DNA from: Candidatus Accumulibacter meliphilus
GTDB taxonomy: Bacteria > Pseudomonadota > Gammaproteobacteria > Burkholderiales > Rhodocyclaceae
DNA: 64,000 nt
Assembly (NCBI GenBank): GCA_003332265.1
Contig: QPGA01000003.1
Span: 41,212 to 105,211, forward strand
Reading direction: 5' to 3'
Part shown: piece after piece, positions 1-9,330 of the stretch
Layout: each line of letters begins with the position of its first letter
Numbering within the stretch: the first letter of the stretch is position 1
The notes under the pieces: model-generated
Told to the model about the DNA's origin: nothing
The model's input: only the letters and a program-made list of their open reading frames with translations
Database searches by the model: none
Translations under genes and position numbers: made by a program

Positions 1-573
1 GCCGGTGCCGTCCCGGCGAGCGATGGCGTGCCGGGGTCGCCGGCCCAGCCGCAGCCAGAGCGCGGTGACGCCGAGGTCGCTGCGGTCCTCGAACTCGCCA
101 AGATCATGCTCTGCTTCGGGCGCACCCGAGGCGCAGAGCAGGCGCTGGAGGGCTTTGTCAGCGCCCACCCTTTGGTGGCGCTGACGCCCTGGCTGAAACT
201 CCTCGAACTCTATCGACAGAATGGGCAGCGTCAGGCTTTCGAAGCGCTGGGCCTGCGACTCAGACGCCATTTCAACGTGGCTTCACCAGAATGGGAGTCG
301 GTCGGCGAAGTCTTTGAAGCGCTGGCTTTTGTTGGCGAAGAACCAAGCGCATCGATCGACCAGCTGCTGCCGCAGCTGCCAACGCTTGGCGGAGTGGCAC
401 GCATCAGCACGGAGATTTCACGTACCTGGGGCTCGCCAGAATGCCTGACTTACCTGAACAAACTCCTGCGTGACAACCGCAATGGCGAGCGACAAGGTTT
501 TGCCGCAGGGGCGGTGCGCGAGTTGCTATTGCTGATCGGTCGTATGGAAAGTCGCCTCGCTCGCACCGCTTGA
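1..573 (+). CDS. FimV-like TPR protein, C-terminal part (5' end outside window)
   Basis: The reading frame is open from the first base of the window and ends with TGA at 571-573, so this is the last ~190 codons of a longer gene. The visible part is alpha-helical. It has a segment ELAKIMLCFGRTRGAEQALE followed by PWLKLLELYRQNGQR and a later FNV..PEWE pattern, which resembles the C-terminal tetratricopeptide-like part of FimV-family or related TPR proteins of betaproteobacteria. FimV proteins bind peptidoglycan through an N-terminal LysM domain and assist type IV pilus or secretion assembly; that N-terminal part cannot be seen here. The family assignment is from remembered pattern only. Any start at 28 (GTG) would be internal. 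The downstream neighbour is recA, separated by a 160 bp promoter region. Confidence 0.6.
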   Translation, partial: AGAVPASDGVPGSPAQPQPERGDAEVAAVLELAKIMLCFGRTRGAEQALEGFVSAHPLVALTPWLKLLELYRQNGQRQAFEALGLRLRRHFNVASPEWESVGEVFEALAFVGEEPSASIDQLLPQLPTLGGVARISTEISRTWGSPECLTYLNKLLRDNRNGERQGFAAGAVRELLLLIGRMESRLARTA

Positions 574-637
574 ACCGGCGCCTCGCCGAGCCGCAACTCC
601 CAGCCACAGTTTGTAAAGGCAGATCATTCCCTGGCGA

Positions 638-653
638 CTGTATATAATGACAG
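638..653 (+). promoter_or_regulatory. LexA (SOS) box overlapping the recA -10 element
   Basis: CTGTATATAATGACAG matches the proteobacterial LexA consensus CTG-N10-CAG with AT-rich centre, flanked by A and T (ACTG...CAGT). A perfect -10 hexamer TATAAT (643-648) lies inside it; no good -35 is seen at 17 bp. LexA bound here would block RNA polymerase at recA, the standard SOS arrangement. Confidence 0.9.
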
Positions 654-733
654 TCCTCGCTGGCGCGGAGGTTGCCATCTTCAGTGCCGTCGAACATGGG
701 ATAATTCCGCTCACTCAAGCAAGGGGACTGGCA

Positions 734-1750
734 ATGGACGATAACAAGGCAAAGGCGCTGGCAGCAGCGCTGGCCCAGATCGAAAAGCAGTTTGGCAAGG
801 GCTCGATCATGAAAATGGGCGAGGGCAGCGTGGTGACCGATGTACCGGTTGTCTCCACGGGCTCGCTGGGACTGGACATCGCACTTGGCATCGGAGGCCT
901 TCCGCGTGGCCGCGTGGTTGAGGTCTATGGCCCGGAATCCTCAGGTAAGACGACCTTGACCCTACAGGTCATCGCCGAAATGCAGAAGCTTGGCGGTACG
1001 GCAGCCTTTATTGATGCCGAACACGCGCTCGACCCGGGCTACGCGCAGAAGCTTGGTGTAAACCTCGATGAACTGCTGATCTCGCAACCCGATACCGGCG
1101 AACAGGCGCTGGAAATCGCCGATATGCTGGTGCGTTCTGCCAGTGTCGATGTGGTGGTCATCGATTCGGTCGCCGCGCTGGTGCCGAAGGCCGAAATCGA
1201 AGGCGAGATGGGTGATTCCTTGCCCGGCCTGCAAGCGCGTCTGATGAGTCAGGCGCTACGCAAGCTGACGGCCAACATCAACCGCACCAATACCCTGGTG
1301 ATCTTCATCAACCAGATTCGCATGAAAATCGGGGTCATGTTCGGCAGCCCGGAAACCACCACGGGTGGCAATGCACTCAAGTTTTATGCGTCGGTACGTC
1401 TCGACATTCGCCGCATCGGCAGCATCAAGAAGGGCGACGAAGTCGTCGGTAACGAGACGCGCGTCAAGGTTGTCAAGAACAAGGTTGCGCCGCCCTTCCG
1501 CGAAGCCATCTTCGATATCCTCTACGGCGAAGGAACTTCGCGCGAAGGCGAGATCATCGAACTCGGTGTGCTGCACAAACTGGTCGAGAAATCGGGTTCC
1601 TGGTATGCCTACAATGGCGAAAAGATAGGCCAGGGCAAGGATAATGCGCGTGAGTATCTGAAGACCAAGCCGCAGATCGCCGCGGAGATAGAAGCAAAAA
1701 TTCGCGCCGCCGTTAACGTTCCCTCACCTTCGGCGAAGACGGCCGCCTAG
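734..1750 (+). CDS. recA: Recombinase RecA
   Basis: RecA forms ATP-dependent filaments on single-stranded DNA, catalyses strand exchange in homologous recombination and triggers LexA self-cleavage. The 338-residue product has the usual length, the Walker A motif GPESSGKTT near residue 67, the Walker B region [10 protein letters not shown], and the conserved stretch [18 protein letters not shown]. The start ATG at 734 is preceded by AAGGGG. An in-frame ATG at 647 is rejected because it lies inside the promoter and LexA box. recX follows after 11 bases, so the two are probably co-transcribed and SOS-induced. Confidence 0.98.
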   Translation: MDDNKAKALAAALAQIEKQFGKGSIMKMGEGSVVTDVPVVSTGSLGLDIALGIGGLPRGRVVEVYGPESSGKTTLTLQVIAEMQKLGGTAAFIDAEHALDPGYAQKLGVNLDELLISQPDTGEQALEIADMLVRSASVDVVVIDSVAALVPKAEIEGEMGDSLPGLQARLMSQALRKLTANINRTNTLVIFINQIRMKIGVMFGSPETTTGGNALKFYASVRLDIRRIGSIKKGDEVVGNETRVKVVKNKVAPPFREAIFDILYGEGTSREGEIIELGVLHKLVEKSGSWYAYNGEKIGQGKDNAREYLKTKPQIAAEIEAKIRAAVNVPSPSAKTAA

Positions 1751-1761
1751 AGCCCCCGGAG

Positions 1762-2214
1762 ATGGGCGAAGCTTTGCGCGAGCGGGCTCTGCGGATGCTC
1801 CGGCGCCGCGACTACGCACGGCTTGAGCTTGCCGGCAAGTTGGCGCCGCACGCGGAATCGGCGGAGCAGGTGCAAGCCTTGCTCGACGACCTGAACGCCA
1901 GCGGCCTGCTGTCGGATGAGCGTTACGCACTGGCGCGGGTAAGTGCTCGTGCCGGGCGCGTCGGTGACGCGCAACTGGCTCATGAATTGCGATCAAAAGG
2001 CGTTGTCGACGAACTGCTGAGCGCTGCGCTGGCGACGGGCGAAGACGAGCTGTCGCGGGCGTGGCGCGTCTGGCAGCGGAAGTTCGCTCGTCAACCAGCG
2101 CTGGCCGCCGACGATGCTGTGGCGCGCAGCCGCCAGATGCGCTTTCTGGCCGGTCGCGGTTTTTCCGCTGAAACCATCCGACGCGTCCTGCGCGGCGATC
2201 TTGAAGACGATTGA
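1762..2214 (+). CDS. recX: Regulatory protein RecX
   Basis: RecX binds RecA filaments and limits RecA activity. The 150-residue product starts ALRERALRMLRRRDYARLEL and carries the repeated three-helix RecX pattern, including LLDDLNASGLLSDERYA and the C-terminal FLAGRGFSAETIRRVL. Length is typical. It starts 11 bases after the recA stop, with a GGAG just upstream, and ends three bases before lptB; the tight spacing suggests readthrough from the recA promoter into lptB. Confidence 0.95.
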   Translation: MGEALRERALRMLRRRDYARLELAGKLAPHAESAEQVQALLDDLNASGLLSDERYALARVSARAGRVGDAQLAHELRSKGVVDELLSAALATGEDELSRAWRVWQRKFARQPALAADDAVARSRQMRFLAGRGFSAETIRRVLRGDLEDD

Positions 2215-2217
2215 GAA

Positions 2218-2952
2218 ATGTCAGATACGCAGAGCACACTTTCCACGCAGAATCTCAAGAAATGCTACAAGTCGCGTACCGTGGTACACGATGTCTCATT
2301 CGAAGTGCTCAGCGGGGAAGTTGTTGGCCTGCTCGGCCCGAATGGCGCCGGCAAGACGACCTGCTTCTACATGGTCGTCGGCCTGGTCGCCTGTGATGGC
2401 GGTGACGTTCATCTCGACGGGCAGACGCTCACGCACTTGCCGATGCACAAGCGTGCCCGACTGGGCGTCTCCTATCTGCCGCAGGAAGCCTCTGTTTTTC
2501 GCAAGCTGACGGTCAGCGAAAACATCGAGGCGGTCCTCGAGCTGCAGAAGCTGTCGGCTGACGAAGTCGAGGCGCGTACCGTGGAGTTGCTCAACGAGCT
2601 GCATATCGGCCACCTTCGTCTCAGCCCGGCGACCTCACTCTCCGGTGGAGAGCGTCGGCGCGTCGAGATCGCGCGTGCCCTGGCCACCGGGCCACGTTTC
2701 ATTCTGCTCGATGAGCCCTTCGCTGGCGTGGACCCGATCGCCGTGCTCGATATCCAGAAGATCATCCGCTTTCTCAAAGAGCGCGGCATCGGCGTGCTGA
2801 TCACCGATCACAACGTGCGCGAAACCCTTGGCATCTGTGATCACGCCTATATCATCAACGAAGGGAGCGTTCTGGCCGCTGGCCGGCCTGAGGAAATCAT
2901 TTATAATGAAAACGTCCGGAAGGTGTATCTGGGTGAGAATTTCCGCCTCTGA
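2218..2952 (+). CDS. lptB: LPS export ABC transporter ATP-binding protein LptB
   Basis: Cytoplasmic ATPase of the LptB2FG complex, which extracts lipopolysaccharide from the inner membrane and drives it along the Lpt bridge. The 244-residue protein has Walker [10 protein letters not shown], the Q-loop [13 protein letters not shown], signature LSGGERRR, Walker [14 protein letters not shown] and an H-loop [10 protein letters not shown]; these are diagnostic for LptB. Normally lptC and lptA (often with kdsC and kdsD) lie directly upstream; here recX does. rpoN follows 82 bases after the stop, as in most proteobacteria. Confidence 0.96.
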   Translation: MSDTQSTLSTQNLKKCYKSRTVVHDVSFEVLSGEVVGLLGPNGAGKTTCFYMVVGLVACDGGDVHLDGQTLTHLPMHKRARLGVSYLPQEASVFRKLTVSENIEAVLELQKLSADEVEARTVELLNELHIGHLRLSPATSLSGGERRRVEIARALATGPRFILLDEPFAGVDPIAVLDIQKIIRFLKERGIGVLITDHNVRETLGICDHAYIINEGSVLAAGRPEEIIYNENVRKVYLGENFRL

Positions 2953-3034
2953 GCCCGCCGGTTTTTCAGCCACAATTCGAGAACCCTATGGGCAGTTTCC
3001 CGACCACAATGCGGCGGCTTCCCCGGTTCTGTAA

Positions 3035-4474
3035 ATGAAACCGTCCCTCCAGCTCAAGCTTACACAGCATCTTGCCCTGACCCCACAGCTCCAGCAATCG
3101 ATTCGGTTGCTGCAACTGTCGACGATCGAGCTCGAACAAGAGCTCGAAAAGTACTTGCTGGAGAACCCGTTGCTTGAGCGCGAGGAAGAGTACGCGCGGA
3201 CGGATGCGCCAACGAGCGGTAGCGAGGAAGCGGCCGCCGACCCGGTAGCGGCGGACGAGCACGCAGAACGTCCCGAACTCTCCGAGCATAGTGAACAGTC
3301 GTTCTCCGACGACGACGCCTGGCCCGGTGACGAAAACGGTCAGCACAGTTCAATGGCTTCCGTCGACGACGAAGACAGTGACTATCAGGATGTCCAGGCA
3401 GCGACGGTTTCCCTGCGCGAACACCTGCTGTGGCAACTCGGCCTGATGACGCTGCCCGACCGCGACAGCGTGCTGGTACGCTGTCTGGTCGATGCGCTGG
3501 ATGACGACGGCTATCTCACCCAGTCGCTGGTGGAGCTTGCGGAAGCCATGCCGGTGGAGCTGGAGATCGAACCTGAAGAACTGCAGATTGCGCTCAAGCA
3601 CCTGCAGCATTTCGATCCCACCGGCGTTGGGGCTCGCAGCGCACAGGAGTGCCTGGCGTTACAACTCGAAGCCTTGCCCGCAGATCCGACGCGTAAGCTG
3701 GCGCTGGAGATCGTCCGTCACTGTCTGGAGCTATTGGCCAGCCATGACTTTGTCAAGCTCAGGAAGCAGACGGGTTGCGACGACGACGCCCTACGTGCGG
3801 CACATCTGTTGATCTGCAGCCTGAATCCAAGGCCAGGCGCAGCGTACGCTTCGGCGGAGACTCGTTACATCTCGCCCGACGTGGTGGTACGCAAAGTGCG
3901 GGGGCAGTGGTCGGTCAGCGTCAACGCCGATGCCTTTCCACGTCTGCGAATCAATAGTCTCTACGCCCAGATTCTCTCCCGGCAAAGGGGCTCCGGGCTT
4001 GCCGGCCAGCTCCAGGAAGCGCGCTGGTTGATCCGCAATGTGCAACAACGGTTTGACACGATCCTGCGTGTGGCGCAGGCTATCGTCGAACGTCAGCGTC
4101 AGTTCCTTGACCACGGTGAAGTTGCGATGCGGCCACTGGTCTTGCGTGAAATTGCCGATGTCCTGGGGCTGCACGAGTCGACCATCTCGCGGGTAACCAC
4201 GCAGAAGTACATGGCAACGCCGCGCGGGATTTTTGAACTGAAGTATTTTTTTGGCAGTCACGTCGGCACGGAAGCTGGCGGGGCATGTTCAGCAACGGCC
4301 ATTCGTGCGTTGATCAAGCAGTTGGTCAGCACCGAAGAACCGAAGAAGCCTCTTTCGGATAGCCAGATATCCGAAGTCCTTGGCCAGCAGGGCATTGTCG
4401 TTGCACGGCGAACAATTGCGAAATACCGTGAGGCGCTTAATATTCCGTCGGTCAACCTACGCAAGTCCATTTAG
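3035..4474 (+). CDS. rpoN: RNA polymerase sigma-54 factor RpoN
   Basis: Sigma54 directs polymerase to -24/-12 promoters and needs an AAA+ activator. The 479-residue protein shows the glutamine- and leucine-rich region I at the N terminus ([20 protein letters not shown]), an acidic region II (about 60-125), a core-binding region, a helix-turn-helix ([14 protein letters not shown]) and the RpoN box [10 protein letters not shown] at about 457-466. Start ATG at 3035. It lies between lptB and hpf in conserved order. A TATAAT hexamer at 2902-2907 in the end of lptB could be an internal promoter, but it lacks a clear -35. Three sigma54-type promoters occur elsewhere in this window. Confidence 0.97.
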   Translation: MKPSLQLKLTQHLALTPQLQQSIRLLQLSTIELEQELEKYLLENPLLEREEEYARTDAPTSGSEEAAADPVAADEHAERPELSEHSEQSFSDDDAWPGDENGQHSSMASVDDEDSDYQDVQAATVSLREHLLWQLGLMTLPDRDSVLVRCLVDALDDDGYLTQSLVELAEAMPVELEIEPEELQIALKHLQHFDPTGVGARSAQECLALQLEALPADPTRKLALEIVRHCLELLASHDFVKLRKQTGCDDDALRAAHLLICSLNPRPGAAYASAETRYISPDVVVRKVRGQWSVSVNADAFPRLRINSLYAQILSRQRGSGLAGQLQEARWLIRNVQQRFDTILRVAQAIVERQRQFLDHGEVAMRPLVLREIADVLGLHESTISRVTTQKYMATPRGIFELKYFFGSHVGTEAGGACSATAIRALIKQLVSTEEPKKPLSDSQISEVLGQQGIVVARRTIAKYREALNIPSVNLRKSI

Positions 4475-4490
4475 AAGAAGGAGCCACATC

Positions 4491-4817
4491 ATGAACCTGC
4501 AAGTCAGTGGACACCACCTCGAGATTACTCCAGCACTGCGCGATTACGTCACCGCTAAACTCGAGCGAATCACCCGTCATTTCGATAACGTGATAGACGT
4601 GAACGTGATTCTGTCGGTGGAAAAACTGAAGCAGAAAGCAGAAGTGACCGTTCACCTGGCTGGCAAAGACGTCTACGTGGAAACGGTCGATGAGGACCTT
4701 TATGCCGCCGTGGATGCTCTGGCCGACAAGCTTGAGCGCCAGGTCCAGAAGTACAAGCAGAAGTTGCAGGATCATCACCGCGGGAGCAAGATCGTCGACC
4801 ACATCGTCGTCGAGTGA
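4491..4817 (+). CDS. hpf: Ribosome hibernation promoting factor (short HPF)
   Basis: HPF binds the 30S decoding region in stationary phase and promotes 100S ribosome dimers. The 108-residue product has the short form's length and the family pattern, from [20 protein letters not shown] to [20 protein letters not shown]. The start ATG at 4491 follows a strong AAGAAGGAG site; a longer in-frame opening from 4380 would overlap rpoN and is rejected. It sits 16 bases after rpoN, the conserved rpoN-hpf-ptsN arrangement, which suggests co-transcription. Confidence 0.93.
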   Translation: MNLQVSGHHLEITPALRDYVTAKLERITRHFDNVIDVNVILSVEKLKQKAEVTVHLAGKDVYVETVDEDLYAAVDALADKLERQVQKYKQKLQDHHRGSKIVDHIVVE

Positions 4818-4922
4818 TCGATGTTTCGTCTGCGCACGGCAGGCTCGGCAGCAATCGCCGGCTAGTCCGTGCGCTTCCCAGTTTGAATTAATCCACGTCA
4901 GCCTTTTTCGGGTTTTTGTCGC

Positions 4923-5375
4923 ATGAGCCAGATTACCCAGTTACTTCCCCTCGAAAATATCATTCTTGATCTTGACGCAAGCAGCAAGAAACGCGTCTTT
5001 GAACACGTGGGCCTCCTTTTTGAAAACTGTCTCGGCATCGCGCGCAGCGCCGTGTTCGATAGCCTGTTCGCGCGCGAGAAGCTTGGTTCCACCGGGCTTG
5101 GCCAGGGCGTGGCCATTCCGCACGGCCGTATCAAAGGCCTGAAAGATGCCACGGGCGCTTTCCTGCGCCTGGCGGCGCCGGTGCCGTTCGACTCCCCGGA
5201 CGGCAAGCCGGTTTCACTGTTGTTCGTTCTGCTCGTTCCCGAAGTGGCTACCGAGCAGCATCTACAAATCCTCTCCGAACTGGCACAGCACTTTTCGGAC
5301 CGCACGTGCCGCGAAGCTCTTGCCAGTGCCATCGACTCGAATAGTGTTCGCCAGATCTTTGCCGACGGAACATGA
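4923..5375 (+). CDS. ptsN: Nitrogen regulatory phosphotransferase EIIA(Ntr)
   Basis: EIIA(Ntr) is the terminal phosphoacceptor of the nitrogen phosphotransferase system. It signals to potassium transport, phosphate sensing and stress regulators rather than moving sugars. The 150-residue protein carries the phosphorylated histidine in GVAIPHGRIKG (His67). It starts 105 bases after hpf, and its last four bases (ATGA) overlap the start of hprK, so the two are translationally coupled. No HPr (ptsH) or EI(Ntr) gene lies in this window. Confidence 0.95.
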   Translation: MSQITQLLPLENIILDLDASSKKRVFEHVGLLFENCLGIARSAVFDSLFAREKLGSTGLGQGVAIPHGRIKGLKDATGAFLRLAAPVPFDSPDGKPVSLLFVLLVPEVATEQHLQILSELAQHFSDRTCREALASAIDSNSVRQIFADGT

Positions 5376-6316
5376 GTGCCCCGCGCCAGTTCAGCGTAAT
5401 CCAGCTGTATGAAGATCACCGCGAGAAGCTGAAGCTGTCCTGGGTCGTGGCAGTCGGCGTTGACCGCCAGATCGAGCTCAAAGAGCAGAGCAATTATGGT
5501 GCCGATGTCGTCGGTCATCTCAACCTGATTCACCCGGAACGGCTACAGGTTATCGGCCGTGCCGAGCATGCCTGGGCGCAACGCGTCACCGTGGACCGCC
5601 TGCGCCAACAGGTGCGGGAACTGATGGCGGCGAGGCCACCGGCGCTGATCATCGCCGACAATCTGGACATCCTGGCCGAGATTCGCGACGCTTGCGAGTC
5701 CACGCAAACGCCGCTGTTTGTCAGCTCGAAACCCTGTTCGGCGGTCATCGACTTGCTGCGCATCTATCTTTCGCGCCGTCTGGCCGGTTCAACGTCGGTG
5801 CATGGCGTGCTGATGGACGTGTTCGGAATGGGTGTTCTGATTACCGGCGATTCCGGTGCCGGCAAAAGCGAATTGGCCCTGGAGCTGATTTCACGCGGCC
5901 ATGGTCTGGTCGCCGACGATGTCGTCGAGCTGGCATGTATCGCCCCGACAACGATCGAAGGGCGTTGCCCGAGTATGTTGCGTGACTACCTGGAAGTGCG
6001 TGGACTTGGCTTGCTCAACATCCGCACCATTTTCGGCGAGACGGCGTCGCGCCGGAAAATGAAACTCAAATTGATTGCCCATCTGCAGAGGCCGCTAAGC
6101 AGCAGCGATGGCCCACGCCTGCCTCTCGACGCCCAGTCGCAGGATATCCTCGGTGTGTCGATACGCAAGGTTGTCATCCCGGTCGCCGCCGGGCGGAACA
6201 TTGCGGTTCTGCTCGAGGCTGCGGTCCGCAACAGCATCCTGCAGCTACGCGGGATCGATAGCATGGGCGACTTTATCGATCGCCAGCAGCAGGCGCTGCT
6301 TGACGATGACCTTTAG
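5372..6316 (+). CDS. hprK: HPr kinase/phosphorylase
   Basis: Bifunctional enzyme that phosphorylates and dephosphorylates a serine of HPr, using ATP or pyrophosphate chemistry. The 314-residue protein has the P-loop GDSGAGKS at residues 159-166, the preceding conserved SVHGVLMDVFG (His144), and the HprK signature region RGHGLVADDVVEL. Coupled to ptsN by a 4-base overlap. In many betaproteobacteria rapZ follows hprK; here psiF follows instead, so the conserved block ends at this point. Confidence 0.96.
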   Translation: MSAPRQFSVIQLYEDHREKLKLSWVVAVGVDRQIELKEQSNYGADVVGHLNLIHPERLQVIGRAEHAWAQRVTVDRLRQQVRELMAARPPALIIADNLDILAEIRDACESTQTPLFVSSKPCSAVIDLLRIYLSRRLAGSTSVHGVLMDVFGMGVLITGDSGAGKSELALELISRGHGLVADDVVELACIAPTTIEGRCPSMLRDYLEVRGLGLLNIRTIFGETASRRKMKLKLIAHLQRPLSSSDGPRLPLDAQSQDILGVSIRKVVIPVAAGRNIAVLLEAAVRNSILQLRGIDSMGDFIDRQQQALLDDDL

Positions 6317-6360
6317 CAGTGGCCTAATCACAGCGTTTCCTCAACCTAGGAGAAATTCCG

Positions 6361-6711
6361 ATGAAAGCTTTCATCGCTATTGCCGCTCTTGTCTTTGCCT
6401 CCAGCGGCGTTCTTGCTGCCGAAGAAAAGAAGGAACCCTCTGCAGCCCAGAAGGCACAACAGGAGAAAATGACCTTCTGTAACGCCGAGGCCAAAACAAA
6501 GGCTCTGACCGGCGACGAGCGCAAGCAATTCATGAGTAATTGCCTCAAGAAAGCGCCGGCCACGGCGACTCCGGCAGCAAGCCCGGCAGCTGTAGCGCCT
6601 GCCAAGACGAGTCAGCAGGACAAGATGACGGAATGCAACGCCAAGGCTGGCAGCAAGGCGCTCAAGGGTGACGAGCGCAAGGCCTTCATGAGCGAGTGCC
6701 TCAAGGGCTAG
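6361..6711 (+). CDS. psiF: PsiF-repeat periplasmic protein
   Basis: Small exported protein of the phosphate-starvation-inducible PsiF family; the function of the family is not established. The 116-residue product has a signal peptide (hydrophobic residues 4-19, Ala-rich cleavage near VLA-AEE) and two PsiF repeats of about 35 residues. Each repeat contains K-M-T-x-C-N-A-x-A and a KxLxGDERKxFMSxCLK block, separated by an Ala/Pro linker. AGGAGA lies six bases before the start. The Pho connection comes from the E. coli family member; I do not see a clear Pho box in the 44 bp upstream. Confidence 0.88.
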   Translation: MKAFIAIAALVFASSGVLAAEEKKEPSAAQKAQQEKMTFCNAEAKTKALTGDERKQFMSNCLKKAPATATPAASPAAVAPAKTSQQDKMTECNAKAGSKALKGDERKAFMSECLKG

Positions 6712-6749
6712 CCAAGAGGCATTCGGGCGTCGCTCTCCGGCGCCAGCTC

Positions 6750-7232
6750 TCAGACCGCTGACGGCGTTTTTTTGCTGTCGGTGGTTGCAGACCAGCGTTT
6801 CGCGGTTTTGCGTCGCACAGATCTTTCTTCATCAGCCTCGCCGGCGGCCAGCTTGACAAGCAGATTGCCCGGCGTGGCGGTGTGAATGTGGCCTCTTGGA
6901 AGGCTGACGACGTAGGCCTCGCGGCGGCGGGGCTTACGGAGTTTTTCCAGGTGCTGATCAGCCTCCTGCGCCGTTGCATATAGGCCGCCAAGAAAGGCAT
7001 TACACGCCGCCCAACGCCCCGCGGGAGTACGCAATACGACAACCGGGCGGCCGCCGTCGACAAAGGCCAGCAGGCAATTCGAATAACGGTCGGCCCAGGA
7101 AGCGGCAACCAGGTCCATGGCCTCGGGTCGTGGCACGCACGCGGCGACCAACGCGTCTAGCGGGGAATAATGCTCGGAACGAACAATTGCCGGGAAGTAA
7201 AGGTGAGTAGCTTGTCTGGCGAGCGATGTCAT
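6750..7232 (-). CDS. Hypothetical protein, 160 residues
   Basis: I do not recognise this protein. It is soluble, without signal peptide or membrane segment. It includes the patterns PAGRWAACNAFLGGLYATAQEA and REAYVVSLPRGHIHTATPGNLLVKL, and a basic, low-complexity C terminus. It fills the space between psiF and the hydroxylase gene on the opposite strand. No strong ribosome site precedes the ATG at 7232, and no other long frame in this stretch has sensible composition. The reading is probable rather than certain. Confidence 0.55.
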   Translation of the reverse strand: MTSLARQATHLYFPAIVRSEHYSPLDALVAACVPRPEAMDLVAASWADRYSNCLLAFVDGGRPVVVLRTPAGRWAACNAFLGGLYATAQEADQHLEKLRKPRRREAYVVSLPRGHIHTATPGNLLVKLAAGEADEERSVRRKTAKRWSATTDSKKTPSAV

Positions 7233-7326
7233 GACTTTGAGCTTCTAACACGCTCGGCCGAATTTGTAAAATCTGGCTCGTCCGACGAGCGCACAGTTGT
7301 ACCGTTCTTCTCTGAGCCCCATCTGC

Positions 7327-8496
7327 ATGCAAGCTAGCGAGTTTGACGTTCTTATAGTGGGTGGCGGCCTGGCGGGTCTCTCGCTGGCTTGTGCGCTGCG
7401 TGACGCCCGTCTCAGGCTTGGCCTGGTCGAGCAGCGTCCCCCGCAGCGGCCAGCGGGCTGGGATGCGCGCGTTTATGCGGTTTCGCCGGCCAATGCCGCC
7501 TTCCTGCGGGAGATCGGCGCATGGAAGCACATGGCCGCCGAGCGCATTGCCCCGCTTCACGCCATGCAGATTTTCGGCGACGGTGGCGCCGAGCTTGACT
7601 TTTCGGCCTATGAGACGGGCATCCCGGAGCTGGGCTGGATTCTGGAGTCGTCGTTGATGGCCTGCGAACTCTGGGAGAACGCCAAGCGGCAGGGCAATCT
7701 CAGACTATGTTGCCCGGCCATGCCGCGGTCATTGGCAATGGCTTCCGAGGCCGCTGTGCTGACCCTTGCCAACGGTGACACACTTTCGGCCAAGTTGCTG
7801 GTTGGCGCCGATGGACGGGACTCATGGGTACGCGAAGCCCTTGCCCTGCGGGCACTCAACACCGCGTATGGCGAGATGGGCCTGGTGGCCAATTTCGAAT
7901 GCGAGCGCCCACATGGCGGCACTGCGCGGCAGTGGTTTCGTGCGGACGGTGTTCTTGCCTGGCTGCCGCTGGCCGGAAATCGCATCTCGATCGTCTGGTC
8001 CACGCCCGACGAGAACGCCAGAAGCTTGCTCGCGATGTCTGCCGACGATTTGTGCGCCCGGGTCGCAGCCGCCGGCTGCCACCAGTTGGGAGCCCTGCAA
8101 TTGCTCACTTCTCCCGCGGCGTTTCCGCTGCGCCTGATGCAGGTACCGCGGATCGTTGCCCCCAGGCTGGCGCTGGTTGGCGATGCAGCACATGGTATCC
8201 ACCCGCTCTCCGGCCACGGCATCAATCTTGGCTTTCAGGATGCCAAGGTGCTTGCGCGCCTGCTCGCCGGGACGCCCGACTGGCAGGACATTGGCAGCGA
8301 GCGCCTGCTCCTGCGCTACCAACGTGAACGGCGGGAGGAAACCCTGCTCATGCAGACGACCACGCACGCCTTGCACAAACTCTTCCGCGATGACTTCCCG
8401 GGGCTGAAGCCCTTGCGCAACCTGGGAATGAACCTGGCGAACGCATTGCCAGTCCTAAAGAACTCTCTCGTGCGCTACGCAATCGGCGCCTTCTGA
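7327..8496 (+). CDS. UbiH/UbiF-family FAD-dependent hydroxylase
   Basis: Class A flavoprotein monooxygenase of the group that hydroxylates the ubiquinone ring. The 389-residue protein shows the three family motifs: an N-terminal dinucleotide-binding GGGLAG in DVLIVGGGLAGLSLA, the DG motif LLVGADGRDSWVR, and the C-terminal GD motif ALVGDAAHGIHPLSGHGINL. It could act at position C4, C5, C6 or combinations; sequence alone does not tell which, so I give no symbol. The ATG at 7327 is preferred over a TTG at 7297, because the flavin-binding strand begins six residues after it. dsbC follows after 30 bases. Confidence 0.9.
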   Translation: MQASEFDVLIVGGGLAGLSLACALRDARLRLGLVEQRPPQRPAGWDARVYAVSPANAAFLREIGAWKHMAAERIAPLHAMQIFGDGGAELDFSAYETGIPELGWILESSLMACELWENAKRQGNLRLCCPAMPRSLAMASEAAVLTLANGDTLSAKLLVGADGRDSWVREALALRALNTAYGEMGLVANFECERPHGGTARQWFRADGVLAWLPLAGNRISIVWSTPDENARSLLAMSADDLCARVAAAGCHQLGALQLLTSPAAFPLRLMQVPRIVAPRLALVGDAAHGIHPLSGHGINLGFQDAKVLARLLAGTPDWQDIGSERLLLRYQRERREETLLMQTTTHALHKLFRDDFPGLKPLRNLGMNLANALPVLKNSLVRYAIGAF

Positions 8497-8526
8497 AACA
8501 CCCGTCCCTCAACCCGGAGAAACCAG

Positions 8527-9243
8527 ATGTATATGAAATTCATGCCATTTGTCGTCGTCGCTGCCGCGCTCAGCCTGCCCACCCTGGCAGATGAGGCAAG
8601 CGTCAAGAAGGCGCTCGAAGGCAAGCTCGGTGCTCCGGTCACCAGTGTCACCAAAACCCCTTATCTGGGGCTCTATGAAGTGTATGCGGATGGCCAGATC
8701 ATTTACACAGACGAGAAGGTTTCGGCCCTGCTGGTCGGCTCCTTGATTGACGGCAAGACGATGAAGAACGTGACCAGCGAGCGGATGCAGAAACTCACCG
8801 CGATCAAGTTTTCGGAGCTTCCCCTGACGCAGGCGATCAAACAGGTGCGCGGTGATGGCAAGCGCGTCTTCGCGACCTTCGAGGATCCGAACTGCGGCTA
8901 CTGCAAGAAATTGGCAAAAGAACTTGCCAAGCTGGACAACGTCACCATCTACACCTTTCTCTACCCGATCCTGTCGCCCGATTCACTGGAAAAGTCCAAT
9001 CAGATCTGGTGTTCGGCTGACAAGGTCAAGGCGTGGAACGATTGGATGGTTGACGGCAAGGCGCCGGGCGGCAAGGGCGATTGCGACACCACGGCGGTGA
9101 AGAAGAGCGTCGAAATGGGGCGCAAACTGGCGATCAGTGGGACGCCAACGATCTTCTTTGCCGATGGCGAGCGGATCCCGGGTGCAATCCCGCTTGCCAG
9201 GATCGAGGAGAAGCTCGCCGAGGCGCCCAGCCCCACCAACTAG
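8527..9243 (+). CDS. dsbC: Periplasmic disulfide isomerase DsbC
   Basis: DsbC is a homodimeric periplasmic thiol:disulfide isomerase that shuffles wrong disulfide bonds and is kept reduced by DsbD. The 238-residue product has a signal peptide (about residues 1-21), an N-terminal dimerisation domain containing the GLYEVYADGQIIYTD pattern, and a thioredoxin domain with active site CGYC (Cys123, Cys126) and a cis-proline in SGTPTIFFADG. GGAGA six bases before the ATG at 8527 supports this start over the ATG at 8533. Closely follows the hydroxylase gene and may be co-transcribed. Confidence 0.94.
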   Translation: MYMKFMPFVVVAAALSLPTLADEASVKKALEGKLGAPVTSVTKTPYLGLYEVYADGQIIYTDEKVSALLVGSLIDGKTMKNVTSERMQKLTAIKFSELPLTQAIKQVRGDGKRVFATFEDPNCGYCKKLAKELAKLDNVTIYTFLYPILSPDSLEKSNQIWCSADKVKAWNDWMVDGKAPGGKGDCDTTAVKKSVEMGRKLAISGTPTIFFADGERIPGAIPLARIEEKLAEAPSPTN

Positions 9244-9330
9244 CCACGGTGCTTCGCGCCCCACATGGTCACCGTCGGCGACGACCAGCCCCGGGTCGGC
9301 TGCGGTGCCGCGGTGGTGGAGCGCGTTCGT

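Noticed and set aside
647..733. N-terminal extension of recA from an upstream ATG
   Set aside because: It lies within the -10 element and LexA box, and the ATG at 734 has a good ribosome site and gives the normal RecA length.
7131..7146. GG-N10-GC match resembling a sigma54 promoter
   Set aside because: The -12 core TTGC is absent, it lies inside an opposite-strand gene, and it is about 180 bases from the next start.
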